NCBI GenBank assembly: GCA_900757865.1
Contig: CAAEPH010000032.1
Coordinates: 42,631 to 106,630, forward strand
Reading direction: 5' to 3'
Source of the DNA: an uncultured Sutterella sp.
Lineage (GTDB): Bacteria; Pseudomonadota; Gammaproteobacteria; Burkholderiales; Burkholderiaceae_F
Length of the DNA: 64,000 nucleotides
Shown here: one piece after another, positions 36,597-45,828 of the stretch
Position numbering within the stretch: position 1 is the stretch's first letter
Layout: each line of letters begins with the position of its first letter
Position numbers and translations under genes: made by a program
The notes under the pieces: model-generated
What the model was told of the DNA's origin: nothing
Databases searched by the model: none
What the model saw: only the letters and a program-made list of their open reading frames with translations

Positions 36597-36619
36597 AACT
36601 ACGATCAGCTTGAAAACAA

Positions 36620-38047
36620 CTATTCTGGAGGTGACTCACGCAACTCTTTTATGCGTTGTCGAACATTGACTTGCCAATAACCTTGTGTATGGCGGATTTG
36701 ATCCTCAAACCAATGACTTTTTAGGCGATCTTCATCAGTGGCTCCTCGGGTTAGGAACGGTGCTTTCTTAGCGTATCCCACTTTAATCGTTCCTGTGTGG
36801 CCTGGCTCTAAAACACAAATACCACCTTTGAGTATTAACCGAAGATACTGATTTTTCTTCGAACCATAGTAAAACGTGCTTATCGGGATACCCCTAATAT
36901 CAATACCACGATTGAGCAAATCCTCTTTCAAGTCAGACTTCATGTAAAGACAAATGGACTCGACCTCGCCTTTTTGCCAGCAATTTAACCAAAATGATCG
37001 CCGATAAGAGCCACGAGCTTGAACTTGGACATCACGGTTTTGTAATTTAGTTATCTCTTCCAACAAATCAAAGGCCGTACGAATGCCCTTCCCTAATCCC
37101 CAGAGCTTTTGGATGTTGTCAAACTCTTGACGCACATCGCCCCAAAAGGGATCACCTGACGGGAACATCTCATCAACAAACCCTCTAATTTGAGTTGCTT
37201 GTCGGTCCGATGGAAGGAAAGTATTGGCATTCTCTTTAGGCGTAAAAGGTTTTAAAAACGCGAGCAAAAATTGCAGTCCATCTGCTTGATGCTTGTTAAA
37301 CCGAAAAACTTGTCCTCTGTTTCCATCAAAGCTACAAACATCCTGTCGCACAACTGACATGTATTGGTCAAATATATCTTCACCAACGATATCCCTTGAG
37401 CCTAAGTCTCGAAAATACGCTTGATAACGCCACAGACTGTGAAGCCATACTTGACGCGAAAATTCAGTATTTTTAGTGATAATACCTTTGACCTCCAAAA
37501 TCGGAAAGTCTTTAAAAAGGCCCTGGGTAAGTTGACTCTTTTTGCCAATCTCCTCGGGGGCCTCAGAAGAGAAATACGACTGGGGTAAATGAGCAAACGG
37601 AGATTGTTCAGGAAAGCGTTCTAACGACTGATAAGCTAAAGGGAAAACCTCCGGTAGTACATCTATAGGCCAACAAATAAACAGATATCGGATAAATTTT
37701 TCAACAGCGATCAACTCACTGTCTTTTTCACAGCAATCAAAAAAGCGCTTTGCTAAACCTGTTTTTTTGTATAACGGCTTGAATCTCTCACCCAAACCGA
37801 TAAAAAACAAATGAGGTAATGCCCGTAGATCCGCTAGCGAAAGTCTCAAATCGCTCATAGATGAGGCAAATGCGATACGGTGATAGAGGCGTTTCTCATC
37901 GATCCGTGGCAAATAATCGTCATCAAGGTCCCAATCTGCTTTTAGCTTTTGCACAGAACGCTCGAGGGTTGTGAAATGGGGTAAGCGCTCTCGAGCCATC
38001 GTTAAGTGAAGCAGAATGGCTTCCAATCTCTCTGATGGACTACTCAT
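36620..38047 (-). CDS. zorC: Zorya type I ZorC, EH-signature protein
   Basis: 475 residues from ATG 38047; the open frame extends ten codons upstream but that overlaps zorB further and lacks a ribosome site. Largely alpha-helical and soluble, with no signal peptide. It matches ZorC by position (between a MotB-like ZorB and a SNF2 ZorD), by size and by the central FRFNKHQADGLQFLLAFLKPF...FWGDVRQEFDNIQKLWG segment, which fits the EH_Signature family of this component. In studied systems ZorC binds DNA and acts with ZorD in the cytosol. The start overlaps the zorB stop by 8 bases, implying coupled translation. Confidence 0.82.
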   Translation of the reverse strand: MSSPSERLEAILLHLTMARERLPHFTTLERSVQKLKADWDLDDDYLPRIDEKRLYHRIAFASSMSDLRLSLADLRALPHLFFIGLGERFKPLYKKTGLAKRFFDCCEKDSELIAVEKFIRYLFICWPIDVLPEVFPLAYQSLERFPEQSPFAHLPQSYFSSEAPEEIGKKSQLTQGLFKDFPILEVKGIITKNTEFSRQVWLHSLWRYQAYFRDLGSRDIVGEDIFDQYMSVVRQDVCSFDGNRGQVFRFNKHQADGLQFLLAFLKPFTPKENANTFLPSDRQATQIRGFVDEMFPSGDPFWGDVRQEFDNIQKLWGLGKGIRTAFDLLEEITKLQNRDVQVQARGSYRRSFWLNCWQKGEVESICLYMKSDLKEDLLNRGIDIRGIPISTFYYGSKKNQYLRLILKGGICVLEPGHTGTIKVGYAKKAPFLTRGATDEDRLKSHWFEDQIRHTQGYWQVNVRQRIKELRESPPE

Positions 38048-38864
38048 TCCAGTATTCCTTCCAGGATTGATTAACAAACTTCTTTTCTTGATCAGACAAC
38101 CCCTGCTGGGTATAAATCAACCTAAACTCGATTCGACGATTTGAGGGGTCATTCGTAGGCAACGCGTGCTCATGACCTTTGACAGGTCGATCCGCGCCAT
38201 ATCCTGATAAGGAAAAAATAGCTTCTTTACGGATGTTCTTAAACTGCTGCAATGTCGGATTTCCCAAAACCATGACAGCGTAGACGGCGTTGGCTCGCCT
38301 CGTCGATAACAGGCGATTGCCTTCTCCCGTTAAGTCTCCAGCAAAGGGCTGGTTATCCGTATGGCCTTCAACAAAAATAGCATCCAACAAGTGTTGTGAA
38401 GGATTCTGTTGTCGACAAACCTCTTCATTAAGGTGAGTAGCAATGCGACAGTAAAGCATCTTTTCCAAGACGGTACCGATATTGGTGATTTTTTCACGAT
38501 TCACTTCGTCCAATTCACTGGACCCTGTAGCAAAAGTCACTTCGCGATCAGGTATTCGAAGTACACCAGTAGGTGCGTCAATCTCGGCGTCAATACCTGC
38601 ATCTTTCAGGGACTGCTGAATGGACTTCAGCATATGCGCCCTATCGGCATTGGCGCCATCCAATTTATTTTGGATGGTCTGCAACCGCAACGTCAACTGC
38701 TCACCTTTAGCTTGAACCTTATGCCACAAGCCCCCTATTTGATATACCGCCGCTACGAGTACGAGTATAAAAATAAACAGCAGAGCACTCATCAAATCGG
38801 CCACACTGGAGAGGTAGCCTTGACTTTCTTGTCCGGGACGATGGCGACGAATCGATAAACTCAT
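38040..38864 (-). CDS. zorB: Zorya ZorB, MotB/OmpA-like peptidoglycan-binding ion-channel subunit
   Basis: 274 residues. A single N-terminal membrane helix (about 21-43, ADLMSALLFIFILVLVAAV) carries Asp23, the equivalent of the ion-conducting Asp of MotB/ZorB. A coiled linker leads to an OmpA-like domain: ATGSSELDEVNREKITNI, FVEGHTDNQPF and STRRANAVY, the peptidoglycan-binding motifs. With the ZorA pentamer it forms an envelope-spanning proton- or sodium-driven stator that senses phage-induced cell-wall perturbation. Sits 36 bases after zorA and overlaps zorC. Confidence 0.92.
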   Translation of the reverse strand: MSLSIRRHRPGQESQGYLSSVADLMSALLFIFILVLVAAVYQIGGLWHKVQAKGEQLTLRLQTIQNKLDGANADRAHMLKSIQQSLKDAGIDAEIDAPTGVLRIPDREVTFATGSSELDEVNREKITNIGTVLEKMLYCRIATHLNEEVCRQQNPSQHLLDAIFVEGHTDNQPFAGDLTGEGNRLLSTRRANAVYAVMVLGNPTLQQFKNIRKEAIFSLSGYGADRPVKGHEHALPTNDPSNRRIEFRLIYTQQGLSDQEKKFVNQSWKEYWNE

Positions 38865-38900
38865 GGACTATTCCCTCACTTAACTTCCACCATGACCAGC

Positions 38901-41483
38901 TTATGAAGCCTCATGCGATCTATCGTGCGCTACACGACTCTCCTGAACATTTTTCAAGGACTCTTCCAGTGCTCTACCTAAAGCGATCGCTTGTTGAGAA
39001 GTTTGAGTGGATTTATCGAGTTCATTGTTCCATTGAGCAAGGATTTCTTGGAGTTGTTCTGCATTCTTGCCAAATTGGTTACCCGTGTCGTTTAGATTGA
39101 GGGTGATTTCTCTTACAGCACCAGATAGGCCATTGAGCGCCTCTCCAAGCGAAGCATCCATCTTGCTAATATCGCTAGCAAATCGCTCGTGAGTCTGGTT
39201 CAGAACCTCTGCAAGTTTGGCTGCCATATTGAAGATAGCCTCTGCTGACTCTTTTGCTCCAGTGGCAACAGATTTGCTACTACTGTCAATGTCTTCTACG
39301 GCACCACTCAAGCGTGTCGTAAGTGATTTCACAGCAGTAGACAGAGCAACAGTTAACTTACCTAACTCATCAATTCGATTTCTTGTGGTTTGGTCCGCTT
39401 CCTGTGCAGCCTTACTGAGCTCTGAAATGCTTTCTTCAATATTTGTTAGAGCCTTGTCGATACTTCCCAAGATCGTGCTACTGGTTTGGGTGATCTGTTC
39501 TTGCATACCCTGCAATTTCACCATATTGGCTGAAATAGACTCAATCGGTTTAGCCGTCAGTTCCACAGCGTGAGTCAACGAGTCTGCACTGTCCCCAACC
39601 TTGGTAGCAAAAGATTCACCACAACCTTTGACGTCTTTGGCAAAAACATCTGAACTTTCAACAACTGTCGAATGGAAATCTTGTCCAGCTTTCGACAATT
39701 CTTTCGAAAATTCTTTTGCCTCATCAATGACCTGCATAAATTGCACCTGTCCTTCCGAGACCTTTGCAACGAAACCGTTTGATGTCTCATGAATAGCTTG
39801 ACTGAACTCTGTGGCTCCCTCGTTAACAGACTGACGGAAAGCCTCACCCATCTCTGCAACCCCTTGAGCCAACTTGTTTTGGCTAGCCATTAGAGATTGG
39901 TCCACTGTATTTGCGACTGACGATAATTGAGAACCAAACTCCTGAGCGGTCTTTATGAGTTGAGAGGCTATTGCTTCTCCTGTCTCATCCATAGCCGTCT
40001 TGAGTGAACTGCTAGCCAGCTGACTTGAAGTTTGGAATGAATCACTGACCTTCGTTATGCTCTCAGCAAACGATTTCCCTGAATCTTCAATATCCTGCTT
40101 AAATTGCTCTGCACTGCCATGAATATCTGAAGAGAACTGGCTTGCAGCCTCCAACACCTTTGTCGACGAGTCTGTAAAGGTCTGATTAATAGCCTCCAGC
40201 GTGGCTCGGCTATTTTCAGCAAATTGTTTTCCTGTATCGGTAATAGAAACTTGGAAAGTTTCTCCCGATTTAGAAATGCTACCATCAAAAGTCGTGGAGG
40301 CATTCTCGACTGAGTCGCTAAAACCTTTAGCTGATTGCTCAATTAAATCTGCCGTCGATACCAAACGTTTTTCAATGGATTCGATTCCAGCGGTGAGCGA
40401 CTTGACCGACTCAAGCACAGCACTTCGAGCATCGCTAACACTTTTTTTCATCTCATCAATAGACCAAATCACATTTTCGCGCAAGGCCGTTGAAGCAGTG
40501 ACCACATTAGATAAGGTCTCATCCATACGCTTAGCGGCACTTTCCGTACGTTCAGCAGCTTGACGTGTCGCCTCAGTGAGGCGATCGGTAAATGTGCTCA
40601 CTAACTTGTCAACCACGTTAGTCAACTGTTTGACCTGTTCTTCGGTGGCGGCCTGCTGAACATGTAGGAGGTTATCCATTAAGCCTTCAAGACTGAATTT
40701 CCAATCTTTTAAAAACTCATTATTTGCTTTGGCTAATTCGTTTTGTTGCTGAAAACTCCACAATGAAATTTCCTCTGGAGTTAGTCGAGGGATAACTTGA
40801 TCAAGTTCCTCATTGAAGACCTCAATCTTATGTAGAAGCTTATCTAAACAAGCTTTTTTTAAAATCGTTAACAAAATCGAACAACCTAATCCAACGACTG
40901 ATGTTCCAAAGGCTGTGGAAGCGCCACCTAGAAGACCAGCAATGGAATTGATCGACTCAGCAGAACCCGCTGTGCTAATGTCAGCTATACCTCCTTTAGC
41001 AATCAAAACCCCTGCACTCAAACCTAAAAAAGTTCCCAAAATACCCAGCCCCGTCAAAACGCTAGGAACTGCATTCAAAACATTAATAAAGTACTTGGAG
41101 AGCCACAAACTTTCTTCATGAAAAAATTCACGGGAATCTCTTACCGAACATACTTCAGGGACTTGATCACCGAAACCGTACTTCGATGTACGTTGAACAG
41201 TTTGCCGGTAGCCAAACCAAATGGGTTGAAAAAACTTCTCTTTTTCAAAACTCTCAGAAAGCGTATCAAAATAACTATTTCCCACCTTCTGAGACTTAGC
41301 CGCCGTCTTAACATACTGAATGCCCAACCCAACCTTTCTTGAGGCTTTAAACATGGCGTAAGCAAGATAGACGGACGCAATGACAAAAAATATGAAGATG
41401 AAGTTACAGTAGGCGCTTGTAAATTCCACGCTTGCTATCCAAGGTGCTCTTTCGATGAAGTGTTCAAAAAAAAATGAAAACAT
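38901..41483 (-). CDS. zorA: Zorya ZorA, MotA/ExbB-like motor subunit with very long coiled-coil tail
   Basis: 860 residues from ATG 41483 (AAAGGG eight bases upstream); an in-frame TTG two codons earlier is less likely. TM1 spans about 25-45. A cytosolic insert is followed by FINVLNAVPSVLTGLGILGTFLGLSAGVLIAKGG (about 134-163) and SINSIAGLLGGASTAFGTSVVGLGCSILLTIL (about 178-210), the MotA/TolQ/ExbB core. The remaining ~640 residues form one long helical tail with degenerate repeats (SGKSFAESITKVSDSFQ, ATRQAAERTESAAKRMDE and the like). ZorA tails point into the cytosol and are thought to carry the signal from the envelope motor to ZorC/D. First gene of the operon. Confidence 0.92.
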   Translation of the reverse strand: MFSFFFEHFIERAPWIASVEFTSAYCNFIFIFFVIASVYLAYAMFKASRKVGLGIQYVKTAAKSQKVGNSYFDTLSESFEKEKFFQPIWFGYRQTVQRTSKYGFGDQVPEVCSVRDSREFFHEESLWLSKYFINVLNAVPSVLTGLGILGTFLGLSAGVLIAKGGIADISTAGSAESINSIAGLLGGASTAFGTSVVGLGCSILLTILKKACLDKLLHKIEVFNEELDQVIPRLTPEEISLWSFQQQNELAKANNEFLKDWKFSLEGLMDNLLHVQQAATEEQVKQLTNVVDKLVSTFTDRLTEATRQAAERTESAAKRMDETLSNVVTASTALRENVIWSIDEMKKSVSDARSAVLESVKSLTAGIESIEKRLVSTADLIEQSAKGFSDSVENASTTFDGSISKSGETFQVSITDTGKQFAENSRATLEAINQTFTDSSTKVLEAASQFSSDIHGSAEQFKQDIEDSGKSFAESITKVSDSFQTSSQLASSSLKTAMDETGEAIASQLIKTAQEFGSQLSSVANTVDQSLMASQNKLAQGVAEMGEAFRQSVNEGATEFSQAIHETSNGFVAKVSEGQVQFMQVIDEAKEFSKELSKAGQDFHSTVVESSDVFAKDVKGCGESFATKVGDSADSLTHAVELTAKPIESISANMVKLQGMQEQITQTSSTILGSIDKALTNIEESISELSKAAQEADQTTRNRIDELGKLTVALSTAVKSLTTRLSGAVEDIDSSSKSVATGAKESAEAIFNMAAKLAEVLNQTHERFASDISKMDASLGEALNGLSGAVREITLNLNDTGNQFGKNAEQLQEILAQWNNELDKSTQTSQQAIALGRALEESLKNVQESRVAHDRSHEAS

Positions 41484-41810
41484 CCTCAATACCCTTTGTT
41501 GGCTTTATATTTTTGTGAATGAAGTCCCAATGCATCATGTTATATCAGGCTAATTTATTGAGCGAATAACTTATATTTCTCAACAATACATCTGCGTTAC
41601 AAGCGTGATCGTCGTATACCTATAGCCCCACTATTATCAACATTTTCTAAGTTCTAAAAATTAATAAATAATACAAAAAGAAGGTAGGTACAAAAGACAC
41701 AAAAAAACCTTCGTACCTACGCTCTTCTTTAACGCCAGGCAACACAAGCCTCAGGCTAAATTAATAAACTCGCCTAACCCCATTACTCCCCTCTACAGAT
41801 AGAACTCTGG
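41484..41810. other. Upstream region of zorA; right margin of the island
   Basis: A+T-rich, no coding region. It contains GTAGGTAC (41684-41691) and GTACCTAC (41713-41720), perfect 8-bp arms around 21 bases, in a region where base composition changes back towards the neighbouring core genes. It must also hold the zor promoter (leftward). No tRNA or attachment-site-like duplication was recognised. Confidence 0.5.
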
Positions 41811-42806
41811 TTATGGCTTATTCGCTTGAGCTGGAATGGGCGGCAAGCCAGAAATCCCTCCACCACTCATCTTATCCATCATGCTCCCCATCGTAGGCTG
41901 ATCCAACACAGGGTCTGGTGGAAGAATGAGAATCTTGCCCTCTTTCATCAAGTCTTTGATGCGTTCATCCATCATGGTGCGTTCATCGCTCCCTTCAGGC
42001 ATCACCGTACGCAAGCGATTCCAATAGAGCACCGCCATCTTGTAGTCTTTTGCGTCTTGACGCAATAACCCCGCAATCAAGAGCGTCTTCTGGTCAAAGG
42101 GATTGTCTTTCAGCACACGCTGAACCAATTCGTCAACCATGGGATCGCTCTCATGCCCCGAGACCACCAACGCTTCCAACAAGTCGCTGGCCACCTTGGT
42201 GTTATTGGGATTTAGGCGCATCACCGCACGACCGGCTTCAATCGCCTTGTCAAACTCTTCATTGAGCGTGTAGTAATCCGCCAAGATTTCCCAGGCTTCC
42301 AAAAGGTCAGGATTCTTTTGCACCTGGGCTTCCAGACTCGCCACAGTGTCGCGCATTTGCGCTTCACGTTGATCTTCTGTTCGAACGGCTTCAATCTGCG
42401 CGATCGCTCGCTCGTCGAGCGACGAGAAGTCCCCGTACTTTAAATACAGCCCCGCGGCCCCGACTGGGATCACCACCAAAAGTGCAATGAGGGTTGTCAG
42501 TGTAAACGTCTTGCTCTCACCCGTTTGCACTGGGTTGAGGTTAACGAGCGAAACCAGTTTTTTCGCAAGCGTTGCTTCTTCACGCGCAAAAGCTTCTTGA
42601 CTGATCGCCCCTGCCTGGAGAGCAGTGAGCGCTTTGTCGCGTTGATGCTTCACCAAGTCGTACGCTTCTTGACAACGCGTCGCTTCGCGTTCGCCGGTTT
42701 TGTCGCGCCCCAGCAGTGCCCACGCAAAAAATGCGATCACAAGCAACACCAGCGCCACCGCGCAACCCGCAAAGAGGTATTGCATCGTATGACTAACGGT
42801 CATCAT
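41811..42806 (-). CDS. ccmI: Cytochrome c maturation protein CcmI (CycH-like, TPR)
   Basis: 331 residues. Two N-terminal membrane helices (about 9-31 and 102-124) flank a cytosolic loop with the leucine-zipper-like stretch common to CcmI/CycH. The periplasmic part is TPR-rich (LLEAWEILADYYTLNEEFDKAIEAGRAVMRLNPNN). CcmI presents the unfolded apocytochrome C-terminus to the CcmF/CcmH haem ligase. It overlaps the end of ccmH by 4 bases (ATGA). The Met-rich C-terminal tail (GSMMDKMSGGG) is peculiar to this copy. Confidence 0.88.
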   Translation of the reverse strand: MMTVSHTMQYLFAGCAVALVLLVIAFFAWALLGRDKTGEREATRCQEAYDLVKHQRDKALTALQAGAISQEAFAREEATLAKKLVSLVNLNPVQTGESKTFTLTTLIALLVVIPVGAAGLYLKYGDFSSLDERAIAQIEAVRTEDQREAQMRDTVASLEAQVQKNPDLLEAWEILADYYTLNEEFDKAIEAGRAVMRLNPNNTKVASDLLEALVVSGHESDPMVDELVQRVLKDNPFDQKTLLIAGLLRQDAKDYKMAVLYWNRLRTVMPEGSDERTMMDERIKDLMKEGKILILPPDPVLDQPTMGSMMDKMSGGGISGLPPIPAQANKP

Positions 42807-43573
42807 TTGGCCTGCCCTCCTTTCTCTTCACCTTCGGTGGTTGATGAACCCATCTCAGCATCCTGCTTTTTCACACGCAAGCGCTCCGCGTCAAACGGTT
42901 CGTCACCGCGCAGCATCGCGAGCGCCCGAGCTTGCAGGGCTTCCAGCGCTTCACGTGAAGACGTATCGTCAACCGCCTCTTTCGCTCCACGACGTCCGCG
43001 CCCTAAGACGGCCCACAACGCAAAGAGGAAAAAGATCAACGGCGAGAGCCACAACAGCCACGTGCTCGACTTAAAGGCCGGTTTGTAGAGCACAAAGTCC
43101 CCGTACTGCTCGACCATGGACGCAATGATCTCGTCGTCCGTCTTGCCCGCTTCAATTTGGCGCGCCACCTCGTTTCGCATCTCCACCGCAATATCCGCGC
43201 TAGCGTCCGCAATCGATTGGTTTTGACAAACTAAACAGCGCAACTGTCGGCTAATGTCCACCAGTCGACCGTTTGTTTGCGGATCCAGTTGAGAGGGTGT
43301 CGCAACACCAGGCAACGTTGCCGCCACCGACGCCTTTTTCCCTAACAACGCATCCGGCAAAGGTGCGGGGGTTGACGTCAAAGACCCTGGCACGGTCACC
43401 TGACTCGACGTCGGTGCGCTTTTTGGTTGCAAAGCACCACCCTCAGCTGCCAGAGCGCTGGATGAGAAAGCGACGGGAGTCAACACACCCAAAGCCAGCG
43501 CAAAGAGCGTCCCTTGGAGATGACCTTTGACGCAGTATCTACGTGCTCGCAACGCATTAATGGGCTTTCGCAT
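42803..43573 (-). CDS. ccmH: Cytochrome c maturation protein CcmH (CycL-type)
   Basis: 256 residues, longer than the usual ~150 because of a ~110-residue exported N-terminal extension rich in S, T, A and P after the signal (ALAAEGG). The catalytic thiol-disulfide domain has LRCLVCQNQSIADASADIAVEMR with the RCxxCQ motif near residue 137. A C-terminal anchor (WLLWLSPLIFFLFALWAVLG) follows at about 186-205. CcmH reduces apocytochrome CxxCH cysteines for haem attachment. It overlaps ccmF by 17 bases and ccmI by 4 bases, so the three are co-translated. Confidence 0.88.
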   Translation of the reverse strand: MRKPINALRARRYCVKGHLQGTLFALALGVLTPVAFSSSALAAEGGALQPKSAPTSSQVTVPGSLTSTPAPLPDALLGKKASVAATLPGVATPSQLDPQTNGRLVDISRQLRCLVCQNQSIADASADIAVEMRNEVARQIEAGKTDDEIIASMVEQYGDFVLYKPAFKSSTWLLWLSPLIFFLFALWAVLGRGRRGAKEAVDDTSSREALEALQARALAMLRGDEPFDAERLRVKKQDAEMGSSTTEGEEKGGQAK

Positions 43574-45554
43574 AGTCCCCTCCTTTAGCCTTCTGTAAGG
43601 CGCGACGCGTGCGAGTGCGATGGGCTCTCACCCCAGCGGTGAGTCCCAAGAGGCCACCCACGGCCATTACGAGCGTGCCCAACCAAATGAGCGTCACCCA
43701 GGGTTTCACATAAAGTCGCATCACCCACCCTTGATTGTCCGGTGTGGGCACGCCCATGGAGACATAGAGATCTTCCCAAGGACGATGCAAAATCGCAGCT
43801 TCCGTCATACTGGCGCTGGTAACCGAGTCGTAGTTGCGTTTCTCGGGCACCAAATTTGCAATCACCTGACCGTCAGCATTAAGCACCGACACGTACCCCA
43901 CGGCCGCTTGATAGTTGGGCCCGCGCGCCGCTTCCACACGGTCGAGCCGATACGTGACGTCCGCGACCGTCATCACTTGACCTGGGTACATCGTCACCTC
44001 ACGCTCATGCTCGTATATCGTCACAGACAAGGCGCCCGCAATGGTGATCCCAACGCCGATGTGCGCCAAGGCCATCCCGGCCCAGCTCATCGACAAGGCT
44101 CGTAGCCCCCCGGATCGCACTTTTTGAACACCGTCTACCACTGGGCCCACGATCACCCAGGCAGCGATCCACCAAAAGAGAAAGGCTTGCCACAAGCTCA
44201 CGTCAGAGCCCGCAGGTCGATCCGGGCTGATGGCGGTCATCAGAGCGGCCAAGAGCGTGGCTGCCACAAAGCTTGGCAGCGCCATGCGAACCACGTCAGT
44301 CACGTGTCCAGCTTTCCAGTTGAGCGCCGTGCCCGGCGTCATCAAAAGGGCAATGGGTAAGAACGCGGCCGAGAAGACAGCATTAAAGTAGGGCGCCCCC
44401 ACCGACATGGATTGGTCTAGCAGCGCGTCGATCGCCAAAGGATAGAGTGTCCCTAACAACACGGTTGCCATCGCCACCAACAAAAAGAGGTTGTTGGCCC
44501 ACAAGGCGCCTTCGCGTGAGAGTCGCTGCCAAGGCACCGATTCACTCACTTGCGTTGCTCGCAGGGCAAAAAGCACAAACGCCGCGCCAATCACCACGCA
44601 CAAGAAGATCAGAATAAAGAGCCCGCGTTCCGGATCGGCCGCAAAAGCGTGCATGGAATTGAGAACCCCAGAGCGCATCAAGAACGTACCCAGCAGTGAA
44701 AGCGCAAAGGTGAGAATCGCTAAAAAAACGGTCCACAGTCGGAACGAGCCACGCTTTTCGGTGACCAGCAAACTGTGCATCAGCGCGGTCCCCGTGAGCC
44801 ACGGCATCAAAGACGAATTTTCCACCGGGTCCCAGGCCCACCAGCCGCCCCAGCCAAGTTCGTAGTAGGACCAATAAGACCCCAACGAAATCCCGAGCGT
44901 CAAGAGCACCCAACTCACCGTGGTCCATGGGCGCATCCAACGCGCCCAATCAACGTCCAGTCGCCCTCCCAAGAGCGCTGCAATGGAAAACGCAAACGGC
45001 ACCGCAAAGCCCACGTAGCCCAAATACAAAAGGGGCGGATGGAAGATCATCCCCGGGTCTTGCAACAAGGGATTCAAGTCAGCCCCGTTGCTCGCTGGCG
45101 GAAAGAGTCGCAAGAAGGGGTTGGAGGTGAACACAATGAAGGCAAAAAGCCCAAAGGCAATCGCCGAGAGGGTTGCAAGCAACCGCGCGAGCACCGCTTC
45201 GGGTAGACGCCTGGCAGAAATCGCCACCGCAAGCGACCACCACGCGAGCGTTGTCACCCAAAAGAGAATGGAGCCTTCGTGCGAGCCCCAAACAGCCGCC
45301 ACTTTATAGACCCAAGGAAGGTCCAGATTACTGTGACGCGCGACATTGAGAATGGAAAAGTCACTGGTGATAAACCCATAGGTCAACGCACCCAGTGCAA
45401 ACGTTGACATGATGGCCGTGGTAGCGGTGGCCGCTCCTGAAGAGCGCATCCAACCCGACCACCCTTTCGCCGCCCCCACGAGTGGCATCACCGCGCCAAT
45501 GAGCGAAACGACAAGGGCCAAAATGAGGGCAAACTGACCGATTTCAGCTGTCAT
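43557..45554 (-). CDS. ccmF: Cytochrome c haem lyase CcmF
   Basis: 665 residues with about fifteen membrane helices. Hallmarks: VAAVWGSHEGSILFWVTTLAWW near residue 90 and the tryptophan-rich WGGWWAWDPVENSSLMPWLTG near residue 240, the WWD haem-handling domain, plus a periplasmic segment near the C-terminus. CcmF ligates haem from CcmE to apocytochrome c with CcmH and CcmI. Good ribosome site (GGAGG). The usual upstream partners (ccmABCDE) and the thioredoxin-like ccmG are not in this neighbourhood; the preceding gene is an unrelated isomerase. Confidence 0.92.
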   Translation of the reverse strand: MTAEIGQFALILALVVSLIGAVMPLVGAAKGWSGWMRSSGAATATTAIMSTFALGALTYGFITSDFSILNVARHSNLDLPWVYKVAAVWGSHEGSILFWVTTLAWWSLAVAISARRLPEAVLARLLATLSAIAFGLFAFIVFTSNPFLRLFPPASNGADLNPLLQDPGMIFHPPLLYLGYVGFAVPFAFSIAALLGGRLDVDWARWMRPWTTVSWVLLTLGISLGSYWSYYELGWGGWWAWDPVENSSLMPWLTGTALMHSLLVTEKRGSFRLWTVFLAILTFALSLLGTFLMRSGVLNSMHAFAADPERGLFILIFLCVVIGAAFVLFALRATQVSESVPWQRLSREGALWANNLFLLVAMATVLLGTLYPLAIDALLDQSMSVGAPYFNAVFSAAFLPIALLMTPGTALNWKAGHVTDVVRMALPSFVAATLLAALMTAISPDRPAGSDVSLWQAFLFWWIAAWVIVGPVVDGVQKVRSGGLRALSMSWAGMALAHIGVGITIAGALSVTIYEHEREVTMYPGQVMTVADVTYRLDRVEAARGPNYQAAVGYVSVLNADGQVIANLVPEKRNYDSVTSASMTEAAILHRPWEDLYVSMGVPTPDNQGWVMRLYVKPWVTLIWLGTLVMAVGGLLGLTAGVRAHRTRTRRALQKAKGGDYAKAH

Positions 45555-45682
45555 GATTCCTCCCTACGAGCCTACTCCAAGTAGCCACGGCCGGCACAAA
45601 CGCAATAAGGATCAGGTGGCACCCAACCCCACTTACGTTGAACATTCTGCAAAAAAAGCCGTGCTTTGGAGAGGCACCTAGA

Positions 45683-45738
45683 CAAAACGCCGTTACTCTA
45701 CTCAGCCGAGGACATCCTCTTCTTGAGTGTAACGGCGT
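45683..45738 (-). terminator. Terminator of the parvulin gene
   Basis: Perfect 10-bp arms ACGCCGTTAC (45687-45696) and GTAACGGCGT (45729-45738) with extra pairing inside; T4 follows on the minus strand. It lies between the parvulin stop and ccmF. Confidence 0.7.
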
Positions 45739-45828
45739 CCGTCTTGGGGGTGGCGTGACTCAAAGCTCTCAAAGCGCTCAAAGAGACCGGCCACCCAACT
45801 TGGTGAAATCCCGTCGATGCGGATAGGA

